From contig JAAWRH010000005.1 in NCBI GenBank assembly GCA_022800935.1, positions 1 through 64,000 on the forward strand: a stretch of DNA of 64,000 nt. The letters run 5' to 3'. Under the pieces are notes generated by a model that ran no database searches, had not been told where the DNA came from, and worked only from the letters and a program-made list of their open reading frames with translations. Shown in pieces: positions 49,910-58,574 of this stretch; the first letter of the stretch is position 1, and each line of letters begins with the position of its first letter. The DNA is from Oscillospiraceae bacterium (lineage in GTDB: Bacteria > Bacillota > Clostridia > Oscillospirales > Ruminococcaceae). The position numbers and the translations under genes were made by a program.

Positions 49910-50521
49910 TCATTCCGTAAACGCAAGCTGGCGGAAAATCTCCTTCGCCGTATCCAGATTGGGGGAATTGCTGATGATATATACCCCCACCGAATCCGCG
50001 CCGGGACAGATGGCGGAGAGCTCCGCATTGTCCGAAACATCGATTCCGCAGTTTTCCACCTTCTCCCCAGTGGGGTTCCCCTGGTCGTCGGTGAGCTCAA
50101 AGGAGACGATCTTGTCCAGGTAGGGATTCAGCTCCTCCTCCGAGAACAGCTCGGTCAGGGGATAGAACGCCTCGCTCCCGGCGTTGCGCCAGGCGGAATC
50201 ATAGTCGGCAATCAGGACATCCGCCTCCTGCCCCGCCATGACCATGGTCAGCTTCATAATCCCCGCCATGGCCGACGTGGGGTCCTTGCTGGTGTCCCCC
50301 ACGGATATGGCGTTGAGCTGGATCTCCACGCCGGGCAGTGATTCGTTCAGCGTGGAAACCAGTTCCTTCGCCTTTTCCTCGTTTACCAGGCTGGAGCTGA
50401 CCACCAGATAGGGTCCTCCGCTGCCCTCCTCCTCGTTATTCCCGGAGCATCCGGTGAATATCGCCGTTGGTATCATGGCCGCAGCCAGCAGTACGGCTGT
50501 TTTTTTGGCTTTACTCTTCAT
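49910..50521 (-). CDS. Small secreted lipoprotein of unknown function
   Basis: A 203-residue lipoprotein. The signal peptide has a lipobox ending at Cys25 (IFTGCSGN), then an acidic linker and a domain with YLVVSSSLVNEEKAKELVST and EADVLIADYDSAWRNAGSEAF. These resemble the N-terminal lobe of family-1 solute-binding proteins, but the protein is half their length and lacks the second lobe. AGAGAGG lies upstream. It is monocistronic and convergent with the GH4 gene. It may be a truncated binding protein or a dedicated small lipoprotein. Confidence 0.75.
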   Translation of the reverse strand: MKSKAKKTAVLLAAAMIPTAIFTGCSGNNEEEGSGGPYLVVSSSLVNEEKAKELVSTLNESLPGVEIQLNAISVGDTSKDPTSAMAGIMKLTMVMAGQEADVLIADYDSAWRNAGSEAFYPLTELFSEEELNPYLDKIVSFELTDDQGNPTGEKVENCGIDVSDNAELSAICPGADSVGVYIISNSPNLDTAKEIFRQLAFTE

Positions 50522-50810
50522 GCTGAAAACCTCTCTTCTGTTAGGGTTTGATTGCTTATAGTATAAAGTTCTTTTATTTCAAAATTGTATGTTTCTGATT
50601 ACGAATAAATGAAATCTTTTAAAACTGTTTCTGAAAATTTTGTCCCCTTTTTGAATAATGCCCCGCCTGATATGGACACAACTCACAAAAGGAGAGGGGA
50701 GGTTATCCGGAATTTCTCCCCAAAGCCCGCTGTTTTCACGGCGGTTTTTGTGTTATGATGATAGTATAGAGAAAATCATCCCGGTAATCTGCAAAATAGG
50801 AGTGTGGAAC
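50522..50810 (+). promoter_or_regulatory. Leader region of purL
   Basis: About 290 bases without a gene. It contains GGGGAG/CTCCCC arms (about 50695-50720) followed by a CCGCTG/CGGCGG hairpin and TTTTTGTG (50727-50754). This looks like a terminator inside a leader and could be an attenuator. TTATGATGATAGTATAG further on could hold an alternative -10. No ZTP or purine riboswitch consensus is seen. Confidence 0.35.
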
Positions 50811-53800
50811 ATGGCAGTAAAACGTATCTACGTGGAAAAAAAGCCCGATTTCGCAGTGGAAGCAAACGGAATTCTGTCCGATATCCAAACCGCCCTGATG
50901 CTCGGCGGCGTCACCAGGCTGCGCCTGTTTAACCGGTACGACGCCCAGGGCCTCAGCGACGAGGACTTCGCCCAGGTCCGGGATACCGTCTTTTCGGAGC
51001 CGCCGGTGGACGTCACCTATGACGTTCTGCCCGACCCGGAGGGGGCAAGGGTCTTTGCCAGCGAATATCTGCCGGGGCAGTTTGACCAGCGGGCGGATTC
51101 CTGCGCCCAGTGTATCCAGATATCCACCCTGAAGGACAAGCCCCTTATCCGCACCGCCCGCGTTTATTATGTATACGGAGAAATGACTAATCAGCAGTTT
51201 GAGGCCGTCAAACACTACCTCATCAACCCGGTGGAGAGCCGGGAGGCCTCCCTGGAGCTGCCCGAAACCCTGGAGGCCAGCTACTCCATCCCCACAGAGG
51301 TGAAGACCCTCGACGGCTTTACCGCCTACTCCAGGGAGGAGCTGCGGGAGTTCATCGCCTCTTATGGCCTTGCCATGGACGAGGACGACATTGCCTTCTG
51401 CCAGAGCTACTTCCGGGACGAGGAGCGCCGCGACCCCACCATCACCGAAATCCGCATGATAGACACCTACTGGTCCGACCACTGCCGCCACACCACCTTC
51501 GGCACCATCATCGACCAGGTGGAGATTGAGCCCCCCTATATCCGGGACAGCTATCAGAAATACCTTGCCCTCCGCGCCAAGCTGGGCCGGGAGGGCAAGC
51601 CTATCTGCCTGATGGACCTGGCCACCATCGGGGCAAAGGCCCTGAAGGCGGAGGGGTATCTCCAGGACCTGGACGAGTCGGAGGAGATTAACGCCTGCTC
51701 GGTGCGCATCACCGTGGACAACGACGGCAGGGAGAGCCAGTGGCTGCTGATGTTCAAAAACGAGACCCACAACCACCCCACCGAAATCGAGCCCTTCGGC
51801 GGCGCGGCCACCTGCCTGGGTGGGGCCATCCGTGACCCCCTCTCCGGGAGAAGCTATGTGTACCAGGCCATGCGTGTCACCGGGGCGGCAGATCCCCTGC
51901 TGCCGGTGGAGCAGACCATGAAGGGCAAGCTGCCCCAGAGGAAGCTGGTCACAACCGCCGCGGGGGGCTACAGCTCCTACGGCAACCAGATCGGCCTGGC
52001 CACCGGACATGTGGCGGAGCTGTATCACCCCGGATATGCGGCAAAGCGGCTGGAGATCGGCGCGGTTATCGCCGCCGCCCCGGTGGAGAATGTGGTGCGC
52101 CAGCGCCCTGAACCCTCCGACGTGGTGATCCTGCTGGGCGGGCGCACCGGCCGCGACGGCTGCGGCGGGGCAACCGGCTCCTCCAAGAGCCACACCCTGG
52201 AATCCCTGGAGACCTGCGGCGCGGAGGTCCAGAAGGGCAACGCCCCGGAGGAGCGCAAGCTCCAGCGGCTGTTCCGGGACGGAAATGTCACCCGGATGAT
52301 CAAACGCTGCAACGATTTCGGCGCGGGCGGCGTGTCGGTGGCCATCGGCGAGCTGGCCGATGGGCTGGAAATTGACCTCAACGCCGTCCCCAAAAAGTAC
52401 GAGGGACTGGACGGCACCGAGCTCGCCATCTCCGAATCCCAGGAGCGGATGGCGGTGGTGGTGGCCGAAAAGGACGCGGCAGCCTTTATCCAGGCGGCCA
52501 ACCGGGAAAACCTGGAGGCCACAAGGGTGGCGGTTGTCACCGAGAAGCCCCGGCTGGTGCTCAACTGGAACGGGAAATCCATCGTCAACCTTTCCCGTGA
52601 GTTCCTCAACTCCAACGGCGCGGAAAAGCACACCACCGCTTCCATCCCCGCCCCTGTCCAGCAGATTCCGGAGGAGGGGAAACCCAAGTCCCTGAAAAAG
52701 AAGCTGCTGGAGCACCTCTCAGATTTGAACCTCTGCTCCCAGAAGGGGCTGGTGGAGCGGTTTGACTCCACCATCGGGGCCAACACCCTTTTGATGCCCT
52801 TCGGCGGAAGGCATCAGCTCACCCCCGCCCAGGCCATGGCGGCGAAAATCCCCATGCTCCAGGGCGACACCACTACCTGCTCTCTGATGGGCTGGGGCTT
52901 TAATCCCTTCCTGTCCCAGTACAGCCCCTACCACGGGGCGATGCTGGCAGTGGTGGAATCGGTGGCCAAGATTGTGGCGGCGGGGGGCAGCTATCACAAG
53001 TGCTGGCTGACTTTCCAGGAATACTTTGAGCGCACCAACAATCGTCCGGAGCGCTGGGGCAAACCCCTTTCCGCACTGCTGGGGGCGCTGGAGGCCCAGC
53101 TCGCCTTAAAGTGCGGGGCCATCGGCGGAAAGGACTCCATGTCCGGCACCTTTGAGGACATCGACGTCCCGCCGACCCTGGTCTCCTTTGCGGTTTCGGC
53201 GGCCAAGACCGGAAATATCATCTCCACTGAATTTAAAAGGGCCGGACACCCGGTTTACCTCATAAAGCCCCACTACAATCAGGACGGCCTTCCCTGCTTC
53301 GAGAGCGTCCGCGCCGTGTTCGACGAGATGGAAAAGCTGATTGCCTCCGGCAGGGTAAAGGCGGTCTGGACCCTTTCCATGGGCGGCGTGATGGAGGCTG
53401 TGACCAAGATGGGCTTCGGCAACCGGATTGGCTTCCGGTTTGGCCAAGCCATTTCCGAAAACGAGCTGTACTGCTCCGACCAATCCTACGGCGGGTTTGT
53501 CTTTGAAACGGAGGAGCCGGTGGAGACCACCGGCAGTCTGCTGGGGCACACCGTCGAGGAATACAGCATCTCCATGGGCGGAGAAACTGTCTCCATGGAT
53601 GAAATCCAGAAGGCCTGGGAGGCAAAGCTCCAGCCGGTGTTCCCATACCTGCTGCCTACACCCCGCATAGCGGTTCCCACCTTCTCCTATGAGCGGGGGG
53701 AGATTCTGAAGGCAGGAACGAAACATCCTCAGCCCAGGGTGCTGATCCCCGTTTTCCCAGGGACCAACTGCGAATACGACACTGCCAGGGCCTTTGAGCT

Positions 53801-54527
53801 GGCGGGGGCAAAGGCGGAAATCTTTGTGGTCCGCAACCTGACCAGCGGGGACCTGGAGGAATCGGTTGCCGCCTTTGAAAAGAAGATAGGCGAAAGCCAG
53901 ATCATCGCCATCCCCGGCGGGTTCTCCGGCGGCGATGAACCGGACGGCTCTGGCAAGTTCATTACGGCGTTCTTCCGCAACCCCCGTATCGTCCAGGCGG
54001 TACACGGGCTGCTCCGGCAGCGGGACGGGCTGATGTGCGGCATCTGCAACGGGTTCCAGGCGCTGATCAAGCTGGGGCTGGTTCCCTACGGGGAGATACG
54101 GGCCATGGACGAGAGCTGCCCGACCCTGACCTTTAACCGCATTGGGCGGCACCAGTCCAATCTGGTGCGGCTGCGGGTGGCCTCCAACAAGTCGCCCTGG
54201 CTGATGTTCTCCAATGTGGGGGATGTGTACACGGTTCCCATTTCCCACGGGGAGGGCAGGTTTGTGGCGGACGACGGGTGCATTGCCCGCCTTGCGGCGG
54301 GCGGACAGATTGCCACCCAGTATGTGGACCTGGAGGGCAGGCCCTCCCTGGACATCCGCTTTAACCCCAACGAATCCGCCGCCGCCATTGAGGGAATCAC
54401 CTCCCCGGACGGCAGGGTTTTCGGCAAGATGGGCCACTCGGAGCGCATAGGGGATAGGGTGTACCTGAATGTGGACGGGGAGAAGGATATGAAGCTGTTC
54501 AGAGGGGCAGTGGAGTATTTCAGATAA
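50811..54527 (+). CDS. purL: Phosphoribosylformylglycinamidine synthase, fused large form
   Basis: A 1238-residue single-chain FGAM synthase of purine biosynthesis, joining the synthetase and glutaminase parts that most Firmicutes encode as PurS, PurL and PurQ. The synthetase part has ETHNHPTEIEPFGGAATCLG near residue 320, GGRTGRDGCGGATGSSKSH near 445 and a second AIRS-type half. The C-terminal glutaminase (from about 980, VLIPVFPGTNCEYDTARAFE) has the nucleophile Cys in MCGICNGFQALIKLG and the His/Glu pair in SHGEGRF. ATG 50811 follows AGGAGTG. It is a single gene ended by a terminator. This fused form of about 1240 residues occurs in a subset of Clostridia. Confidence 0.96.
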   Translation: MAVKRIYVEKKPDFAVEANGILSDIQTALMLGGVTRLRLFNRYDAQGLSDEDFAQVRDTVFSEPPVDVTYDVLPDPEGARVFASEYLPGQFDQRADSCAQCIQISTLKDKPLIRTARVYYVYGEMTNQQFEAVKHYLINPVESREASLELPETLEASYSIPTEVKTLDGFTAYSREELREFIASYGLAMDEDDIAFCQSYFRDEERRDPTITEIRMIDTYWSDHCRHTTFGTIIDQVEIEPPYIRDSYQKYLALRAKLGREGKPICLMDLATIGAKALKAEGYLQDLDESEEINACSVRITVDNDGRESQWLLMFKNETHNHPTEIEPFGGAATCLGGAIRDPLSGRSYVYQAMRVTGAADPLLPVEQTMKGKLPQRKLVTTAAGGYSSYGNQIGLATGHVAELYHPGYAAKRLEIGAVIAAAPVENVVRQRPEPSDVVILLGGRTGRDGCGGATGSSKSHTLESLETCGAEVQKGNAPEERKLQRLFRDGNVTRMIKRCNDFGAGGVSVAIGELADGLEIDLNAVPKKYEGLDGTELAISESQERMAVVVAEKDAAAFIQAANRENLEATRVAVVTEKPRLVLNWNGKSIVNLSREFLNSNGAEKHTTASIPAPVQQIPEEGKPKSLKKKLLEHLSDLNLCSQKGLVERFDSTIGANTLLMPFGGRHQLTPAQAMAAKIPMLQGDTTTCSLMGWGFNPFLSQYSPYHGAMLAVVESVAKIVAAGGSYHKCWLTFQEYFERTNNRPERWGKPLSALLGALEAQLALKCGAIGGKDSMSGTFEDIDVPPTLVSFAVSAAKTGNIISTEFKRAGHPVYLIKPHYNQDGLPCFESVRAVFDEMEKLIASGRVKAVWTLSMGGVMEAVTKMGFGNRIGFRFGQAISENELYCSDQSYGGFVFETEEPVETTGSLLGHTVEEYSISMGGETVSMDEIQKAWEAKLQPVFPYLLPTPRIAVPTFSYERGEILKAGTKHPQPRVLIPVFPGTNCEYDTARAFELAGAKAEIFVVRNLTSGDLEESVAAFEKKIGESQIIAIPGGFSGGDEPDGSGKFITAFFRNPRIVQAVHGLLRQRDGLMCGICNGFQALIKLGLVPYGEIRAMDESCPTLTFNRIGRHQSNLVRLRVASNKSPWLMFSNVGDVYTVPISHGEGRFVADDGCIARLAAGGQIATQYVDLEGRPSLDIRFNPNESAAAIEGITSPDGRVFGKMGHSERIGDRVYLNVDGEKDMKLFRGAVEYFR

Positions 54528-54540
54528 CAGCGCCTTTTGC

Positions 54541-54576
54541 GGGCGGGAAATCCGGACGGGATTTCCCGCCCGTTTT
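54541..54576 (+). terminator. Terminator after purL
   Basis: A perfect 13 bp stem (GGGCGGGAAATCC with GGATTTCCCGCCC, 5-base loop) followed by GTTTTG. Confidence 0.9.
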
Positions 54577-54580
54577 GCCG

Positions 54581-56674
54581 TTAGGACTGGGCGCTTTTCT
54601 CATGGGAAAGCATCACCCGGATAAAGTCCGTGGCGTGTTCCCGCCTCTGGGTATCCACCAGGACAAAGCCGTACAGATATTCGCCCTCATCCGCCGCGGT
54701 CCGCTTTACCTTTAAGGTCCGCGTTATCATCCACTCCTCGCCCTCGTACTGCTCCGGAAAATCCGTCTCCCCCGGAATATCCCCTCCGTCTATGGAGAAC
54801 AGGGCAGCGGGATAGCGCAGCCGCAGGCGGTCCCCCGGCTTGATGGCCGTTAACCCCCTTTGGGGGGCAGGGGAGTGTCCTGGCTCCCGCTCCGGTGACG
54901 CTCCTATGACCGTTCCGTCCCCCTCCTCCGCCTGTACCATCAACCGGACATTCTGACCGTTGAGCACCGCCGGGATATAGTACCGCGTCCCCTGGGGGCT
55001 GTTGTCCGTCTCGTAAAGGCAGCAGGGACGTCCGTCCAGTGTGGTTTGAAGGCCGTCGAAGCGGGTGAGGATGGTCCCGTCCCCGCCAATTTCTCCCTGC
55101 CGGGTCTGTTCCCGCTGGATACAGCAGATCAGGCCGTCCTCCCGCCGCTCCAATACCTGCCACAGGGTGAAGCGGACTCCATAGAGCCGGTCCAGCTCCT
55201 CCGGCGTGAGACGGAAGAAGTATGTTCCCTCCGTCCCCTGCTCCGGGGTGATGGGAAAGGCGTCGAAGCCGGAGCCCACCGCGACGCTGTCCCCGTTGAG
55301 AATCCGAGCGAAGTTTACAATCATCTCGGTGTAGCGGGGCAGGACATCCAGCTCCTCATAAAGGGGAATGTACTCATAGGAGCTGAGCTTGGCAAAAAAG
55401 GGGAAATATACGGTGAGTCCGTTGGCGTTTTCCACGGTCTGGGTGCTGTCGCAAAAGACCACTGCCTCCTCCAGCGCCGAGACCACGGCCCCGGCCTGGA
55501 GGGGATAGTCCTCCCCAAGCTGTTCACAGAGGGCGGCCAGATCCACCAGGTCATAGTCGTCCTCATCCCCGGTCCCGGCAAAGCCCATGGTCCGGCCCCG
55601 AAGCCGGGCAATGCGGTTGTAGCCGCCGGAAACCAGGCGTTGATTTACCGCTTCCGCCAAATCCTCCACCGCCTGTGTAACAGCCGGAATACGGCGCAGG
55701 TCTGTGACGGAGATAGCGGCCCGTACCCCTAGAAGCTGCCCGGCAAGGGTGTTGTAATAGGAGATGTAATCCTCTCCGATCCTCCGCCCGATCTCCGCAC
55801 CGGTTTGAGGACCGTCCTGGGAAAGACGGGACAGAAAGCCGTAATCCCAGCCGCTTCCTGGCTCCAGCTCCTCTGAGGCAATCAGATAGTTGGCGTACCG
55901 GCTGCATATACAGGCGGTCTCCAGGTTTGCCATGATGCAGGCGTCAAAGCCAATGAACTCCAGGGGGGATTCTGCCGCCCGGCTGCTGGCGAGAGCTGCT
56001 TCCAACTGGTGAAGACGGAGGGAGTGCTCGGTGATTTCGTCATATCCGCACCCAATCACCGCCCCGCCGCCGTGGTCCCAGAAGATAAGGCCATACTGTC
56101 GGGCAGGGTAGAGGCTGTATCCCAGCTCCAGGAATCCGGCGAGAAGGGCGGGGTCCGCCAGGTCCTGCCTGCCCAAAAGGCACAGAGTTTCCAAAGCGCC
56201 ATCAATGACCCGGTAGACAGCGTACTCCCGGTCAGGCATGAAGTCGTTCTGCCACTCCAGGGTTCCCCCGGCCAGGATGAGAAAATTGACCCTGCCGCTG
56301 TCCAGGCCGCTGGAGAGAATTTCCATCAGGTCGCCGGTGGCAAATCCGTTTTGGGTCTCCAGGTCTGAGCCGTTGAGGACCATGAAGACCGTATAGGCGG
56401 CGTCCGAAGCGGCAGTGGCAGCGTCGGAAACCTGTCCGGCAATGTCCAGAGGGCGGACAGGATAGGAGGGATTGGAGGAAATAGAGACGGTTTTTTCAGG
56501 GACATATGTGCTGTGGGATGAAATAGATGGAGCATAGGAGGAAATATTCTCCGGAGAACGGGAGCGGTTGAGCCAAAACAGCGTTCCGCCAAAGGCGGCG
56601 CAGGCTGTCGCCGCCAGCAGAAGGAGGAGACAGCCGCAGCCGGAAAAATTGAATTTAGAGCGGGGACGGGCCAC
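54581..56674 (-). CDS. Clostripain-family (C11) cysteine peptidase, membrane-anchored
   Basis: A 697-residue protein starting at GTG 56674, 7-8 bases after AAGGAGG; longer readings lack a ribosome-binding site. After a short basic segment, residues about 11-34 form a hydrophobic anchor. A Ser-rich linker leads to the C11 domain: TVFMVLNGSDLETQNG near 95, catalytic His201 in FWDHGGG and catalytic Cys246 in FDACIMAN. Clostripain-like peptidases cleave after Arg or Lys, and many gut Clostridia make surface-attached forms. The C-terminal region of roughly 250 residues is beta-rich and may bind substrate or calcium. The gene stands alone, convergent with purL. Confidence 0.88.
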   Translation of the reverse strand: MARPRSKFNFSGCGCLLLLLAATACAAFGGTLFWLNRSRSPENISSYAPSISSHSTYVPEKTVSISSNPSYPVRPLDIAGQVSDAATAASDAAYTVFMVLNGSDLETQNGFATGDLMEILSSGLDSGRVNFLILAGGTLEWQNDFMPDREYAVYRVIDGALETLCLLGRQDLADPALLAGFLELGYSLYPARQYGLIFWDHGGGAVIGCGYDEITEHSLRLHQLEAALASSRAAESPLEFIGFDACIMANLETACICSRYANYLIASEELEPGSGWDYGFLSRLSQDGPQTGAEIGRRIGEDYISYYNTLAGQLLGVRAAISVTDLRRIPAVTQAVEDLAEAVNQRLVSGGYNRIARLRGRTMGFAGTGDEDDYDLVDLAALCEQLGEDYPLQAGAVVSALEEAVVFCDSTQTVENANGLTVYFPFFAKLSSYEYIPLYEELDVLPRYTEMIVNFARILNGDSVAVGSGFDAFPITPEQGTEGTYFFRLTPEELDRLYGVRFTLWQVLERREDGLICCIQREQTRQGEIGGDGTILTRFDGLQTTLDGRPCCLYETDNSPQGTRYYIPAVLNGQNVRLMVQAEEGDGTVIGASPEREPGHSPAPQRGLTAIKPGDRLRLRYPAALFSIDGGDIPGETDFPEQYEGEEWMITRTLKVKRTAADEGEYLYGFVLVDTQRREHATDFIRVMLSHEKSAQS

Positions 56675-56788
56675 GGCGAAAGCCTCCTTTCCAAGGGATT
56701 GGATAAAAAAGTGTTTTTTCGGCTTTTCAGGGAAACGTATATATGTTAGAATAGAGCTATATGATAAAAACAGAAAGAGGGAAACACC

Positions 56789-57760
56789 ATGGAACAACAG
56801 CGAATCCTTGTTTTGCTTCCGCTGGAGGAGCGTCATAAAGCCGTCCTGGAGACGGCGGCCCCCGGAATCCAGCTGACCTACGCCGCGGCGGATACTGTGA
56901 CCAGGGAACAGGTCCAGCAGGCCCAGGTTATCATCGGGAATCCGCCGGTGGAATATGTGGCGGGGTCATCCAACCTGAGGTGGTTCCAGAGCAACACTGC
57001 CGGACCGGACCCATATCTGAAGGAGGGGGTTATCTCCCCCCAGGCCGTCATCACCAACGCCACCGGGGCCTATGGGCTGGCCATATCGGAGTATATGCTG
57101 GGGACGCTGCTTTCCCTGTACAAAAAGCTGAATCTGTATCGGGACAGCCAAATTCTCCGGGAATGGGTGAAGCTGGGGAGTGTAAAATCCGTGTGGGGTT
57201 CCACGGTTCTGGTCGTTGGCATGGGGGACATTGGAGGCAGCTTTGCCCGGCTGGTAAAGGGGATGGGCGCGTATGTGATAGGGGTGCGCCGCACCGATAC
57301 CGTCAAGCCGGAGTATGCCGACGAGGTGCATCTCATTGAAGAGCTGGATTCCCTGCTGCCCCGCGCGGATGTGGTTGCCCTCAGCCTTCCAGGAGGCAGC
57401 GGGACCGCCGGGATACTGAACCGCCAGCGAATGGAACGGATGAAGGACGGAGCGGTGGTGCTCAATGTGGGTCGGGGAACGGCCATTGAATCCATGGCCC
57501 TGTACGACGCCCTGAAGAGCGGGAAGCTTTCCGGGGCGGCGGTGGACGTGACCGATCCGGAGCCCCTTCCGCCGGAGCACCCCCTGTGGGAACTGCCCAA
57601 TTTGATCATTACCCCCCATGTCTCCGGAGGATGGTCCCTGGCGGAGACCTTTGAACGGATTGTCCGGATTTCCGCGGAGAACCTGGGGCGGTACCTGCGG
57701 GGCGAGCCACTGAAAAATGTAATCGACCGGGGAACAGGATACCGGACCCTGGAAAAATAG
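56789..57760 (+). CDS. D-2-hydroxyacid dehydrogenase family protein
   Basis: A 323-residue NAD(P)-dependent dehydrogenase of the D-isomer 2-hydroxyacid family. The Rossmann motif is VVGMGDIGGSFARLVKGMG near residues 144-162. Catalytic residues expected in the family are the Arg in VLNVGRGTAIES near 232, a Glu in VTDPEPLPPEHPLW near 257-262, and the His in ITPHVSGGWS near 276. The basic/acidic position after strand 2 is Arg-rich (GVRRTD), which would favour NADP. No pathway partner is adjacent. Substrate unknown; glyoxylate or hydroxypyruvate reduction is plausible. Confidence 0.9.
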   Translation: MEQQRILVLLPLEERHKAVLETAAPGIQLTYAAADTVTREQVQQAQVIIGNPPVEYVAGSSNLRWFQSNTAGPDPYLKEGVISPQAVITNATGAYGLAISEYMLGTLLSLYKKLNLYRDSQILREWVKLGSVKSVWGSTVLVVGMGDIGGSFARLVKGMGAYVIGVRRTDTVKPEYADEVHLIEELDSLLPRADVVALSLPGGSGTAGILNRQRMERMKDGAVVLNVGRGTAIESMALYDALKSGKLSGAAVDVTDPEPLPPEHPLWELPNLIITPHVSGGWSLAETFERIVRISAENLGRYLRGEPLKNVIDRGTGYRTLEK

Positions 57761-57784
57761 CGCCAAATCGAAGTGAGCGCAGCA

Positions 57785-57825
57785 GCGCTCCCCACCGGGC
57801 AGTATGCCCGCGATGGGGAGCGCTT
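57785..57825 (+). terminator. Hairpin terminator after the dehydrogenase gene
   Basis: AGCGCTCCCCA pairs perfectly with TGGGGAGCGCT around an inner CGGGCA/TGCCCG hairpin; TATGCTTTTAT follows. Confidence 0.7.
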
Positions 57826-57838
57826 ATGCTTTTATCCA

Positions 57839-57878
57839 AAAAAAGCGCCGTCCCCCGGACTTTCCGGAAGGCGGCGCG
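57839..57878 (-). terminator. Terminator of hsp20
   Basis: On the minus strand GCGCC...GGCGC with inner CCGGA/TCCGG pairing is followed by TTTTTTTGG. Confidence 0.75.
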
Positions 57879-57901
57879 TTGCAGATATTATGGCAAGATA
57901 A

Positions 57902-58324
57902 TTACCGGATAGTGATTGTGGTGGATGCAGGGGGTTCCGGCAGCTTTTTGGGCAGGTGCAGTAACAGAATGCCGTTGGTATATTCTGCGTCGATTTTGGA
58001 CACATCAATCCCCGAAACATCAAAGCTGCGGCTGAAGGAACCAATCTTTCTCTCCCGGCGGACGTAGCCGTTCTTCTCGTCCTTCTCCTCCGACTGGTCT
58101 TTGTGTACCGCAGAGATGGTCAGGGTGTTCTCCTTCAGGTCAAGGCTGATATCCTCTTTGTTGAAGCCGGGAAGTTCCGCCTCCAGAAGGAAGTTATCGC
58201 CCTTGTCCTGAATGTCACATCGGAACTGGCTGACATCGCTGAAGCCGGTGAAAAAGTTCTTCTCCATGTTGTCCAGATAGCGGAATAGATTATCTTCATG
58301 AGCAAAAGGAATAAGTCCAAACAT
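57902..58324 (-). CDS. Hsp20/alpha-crystallin family small heat-shock protein
   Basis: A 140-residue ATP-independent holdase chaperone. The alpha-crystallin domain spans about residues 38-128, with FLLEAELPGFNKEDISLDLK, a KIGSFSRSFDVSGIDVSKID stretch and the conserved A-x-x-x-NG-L element as AEYTNGILLLHLP. The C-terminal IxI motif is represented by ITIR. Transcription comes from a region carrying a CIRCE operator about 190 bases upstream, so it is probably under HrcA repression. It is followed by its own terminator. Confidence 0.95.
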   Translation of the reverse strand: MFGLIPFAHEDNLFRYLDNMEKNFFTGFSDVSQFRCDIQDKGDNFLLEAELPGFNKEDISLDLKENTLTISAVHKDQSEEKDEKNGYVRRERKIGSFSRSFDVSGIDVSKIDAEYTNGILLLHLPKKLPEPPASTTITIR

Positions 58325-58514
58325 ATTGTACTCCTATTCTCTGCGCCCCAATGATGGTTACGGCGTCACAGCGGGGTTGCGCAGTTCTTACGCTGTTTTG
58401 CCTTTTTAAGCCGTCCCTCGGTCCGCGTCCCTTACGCTTTCCCCTGGAACAATTATGAGTATACCCTGCTTTTGTTACAAAGATTCTCTGTTGATATGAA
58501 TTATTTGTAAATAA

Positions 58515-58541
58515 TTAGCACTCTATAAATATAAGTGCTAA
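58515..58541 (-). promoter_or_regulatory. CIRCE operator (HrcA-binding site) upstream of hsp20
   Basis: TTAGCACTC, 9-base spacer, AAGTGCTAA. This matches the CIRCE inverted repeat (TTAGCACTC-N9-GAGTGCTAA) at 17 of 18 arm positions. It lies in the only intergenic region shared by hsp20 and the 3' end of the histidine kinase gene, so hsp20 is the target. A TTGTAA-N17-CATAAT promoter candidate lies between it and hsp20. Confidence 0.85.
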
Positions 58542-58574
58542 TTTCCTTAAAAAAGCAAATTCTTTTTTTGTTCC

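Noticed and set aside
50695-50754. Purine or ZTP riboswitch in the purL leader
   Set aside because: Neither consensus core is present; only simple hairpins with a short T-run are seen.
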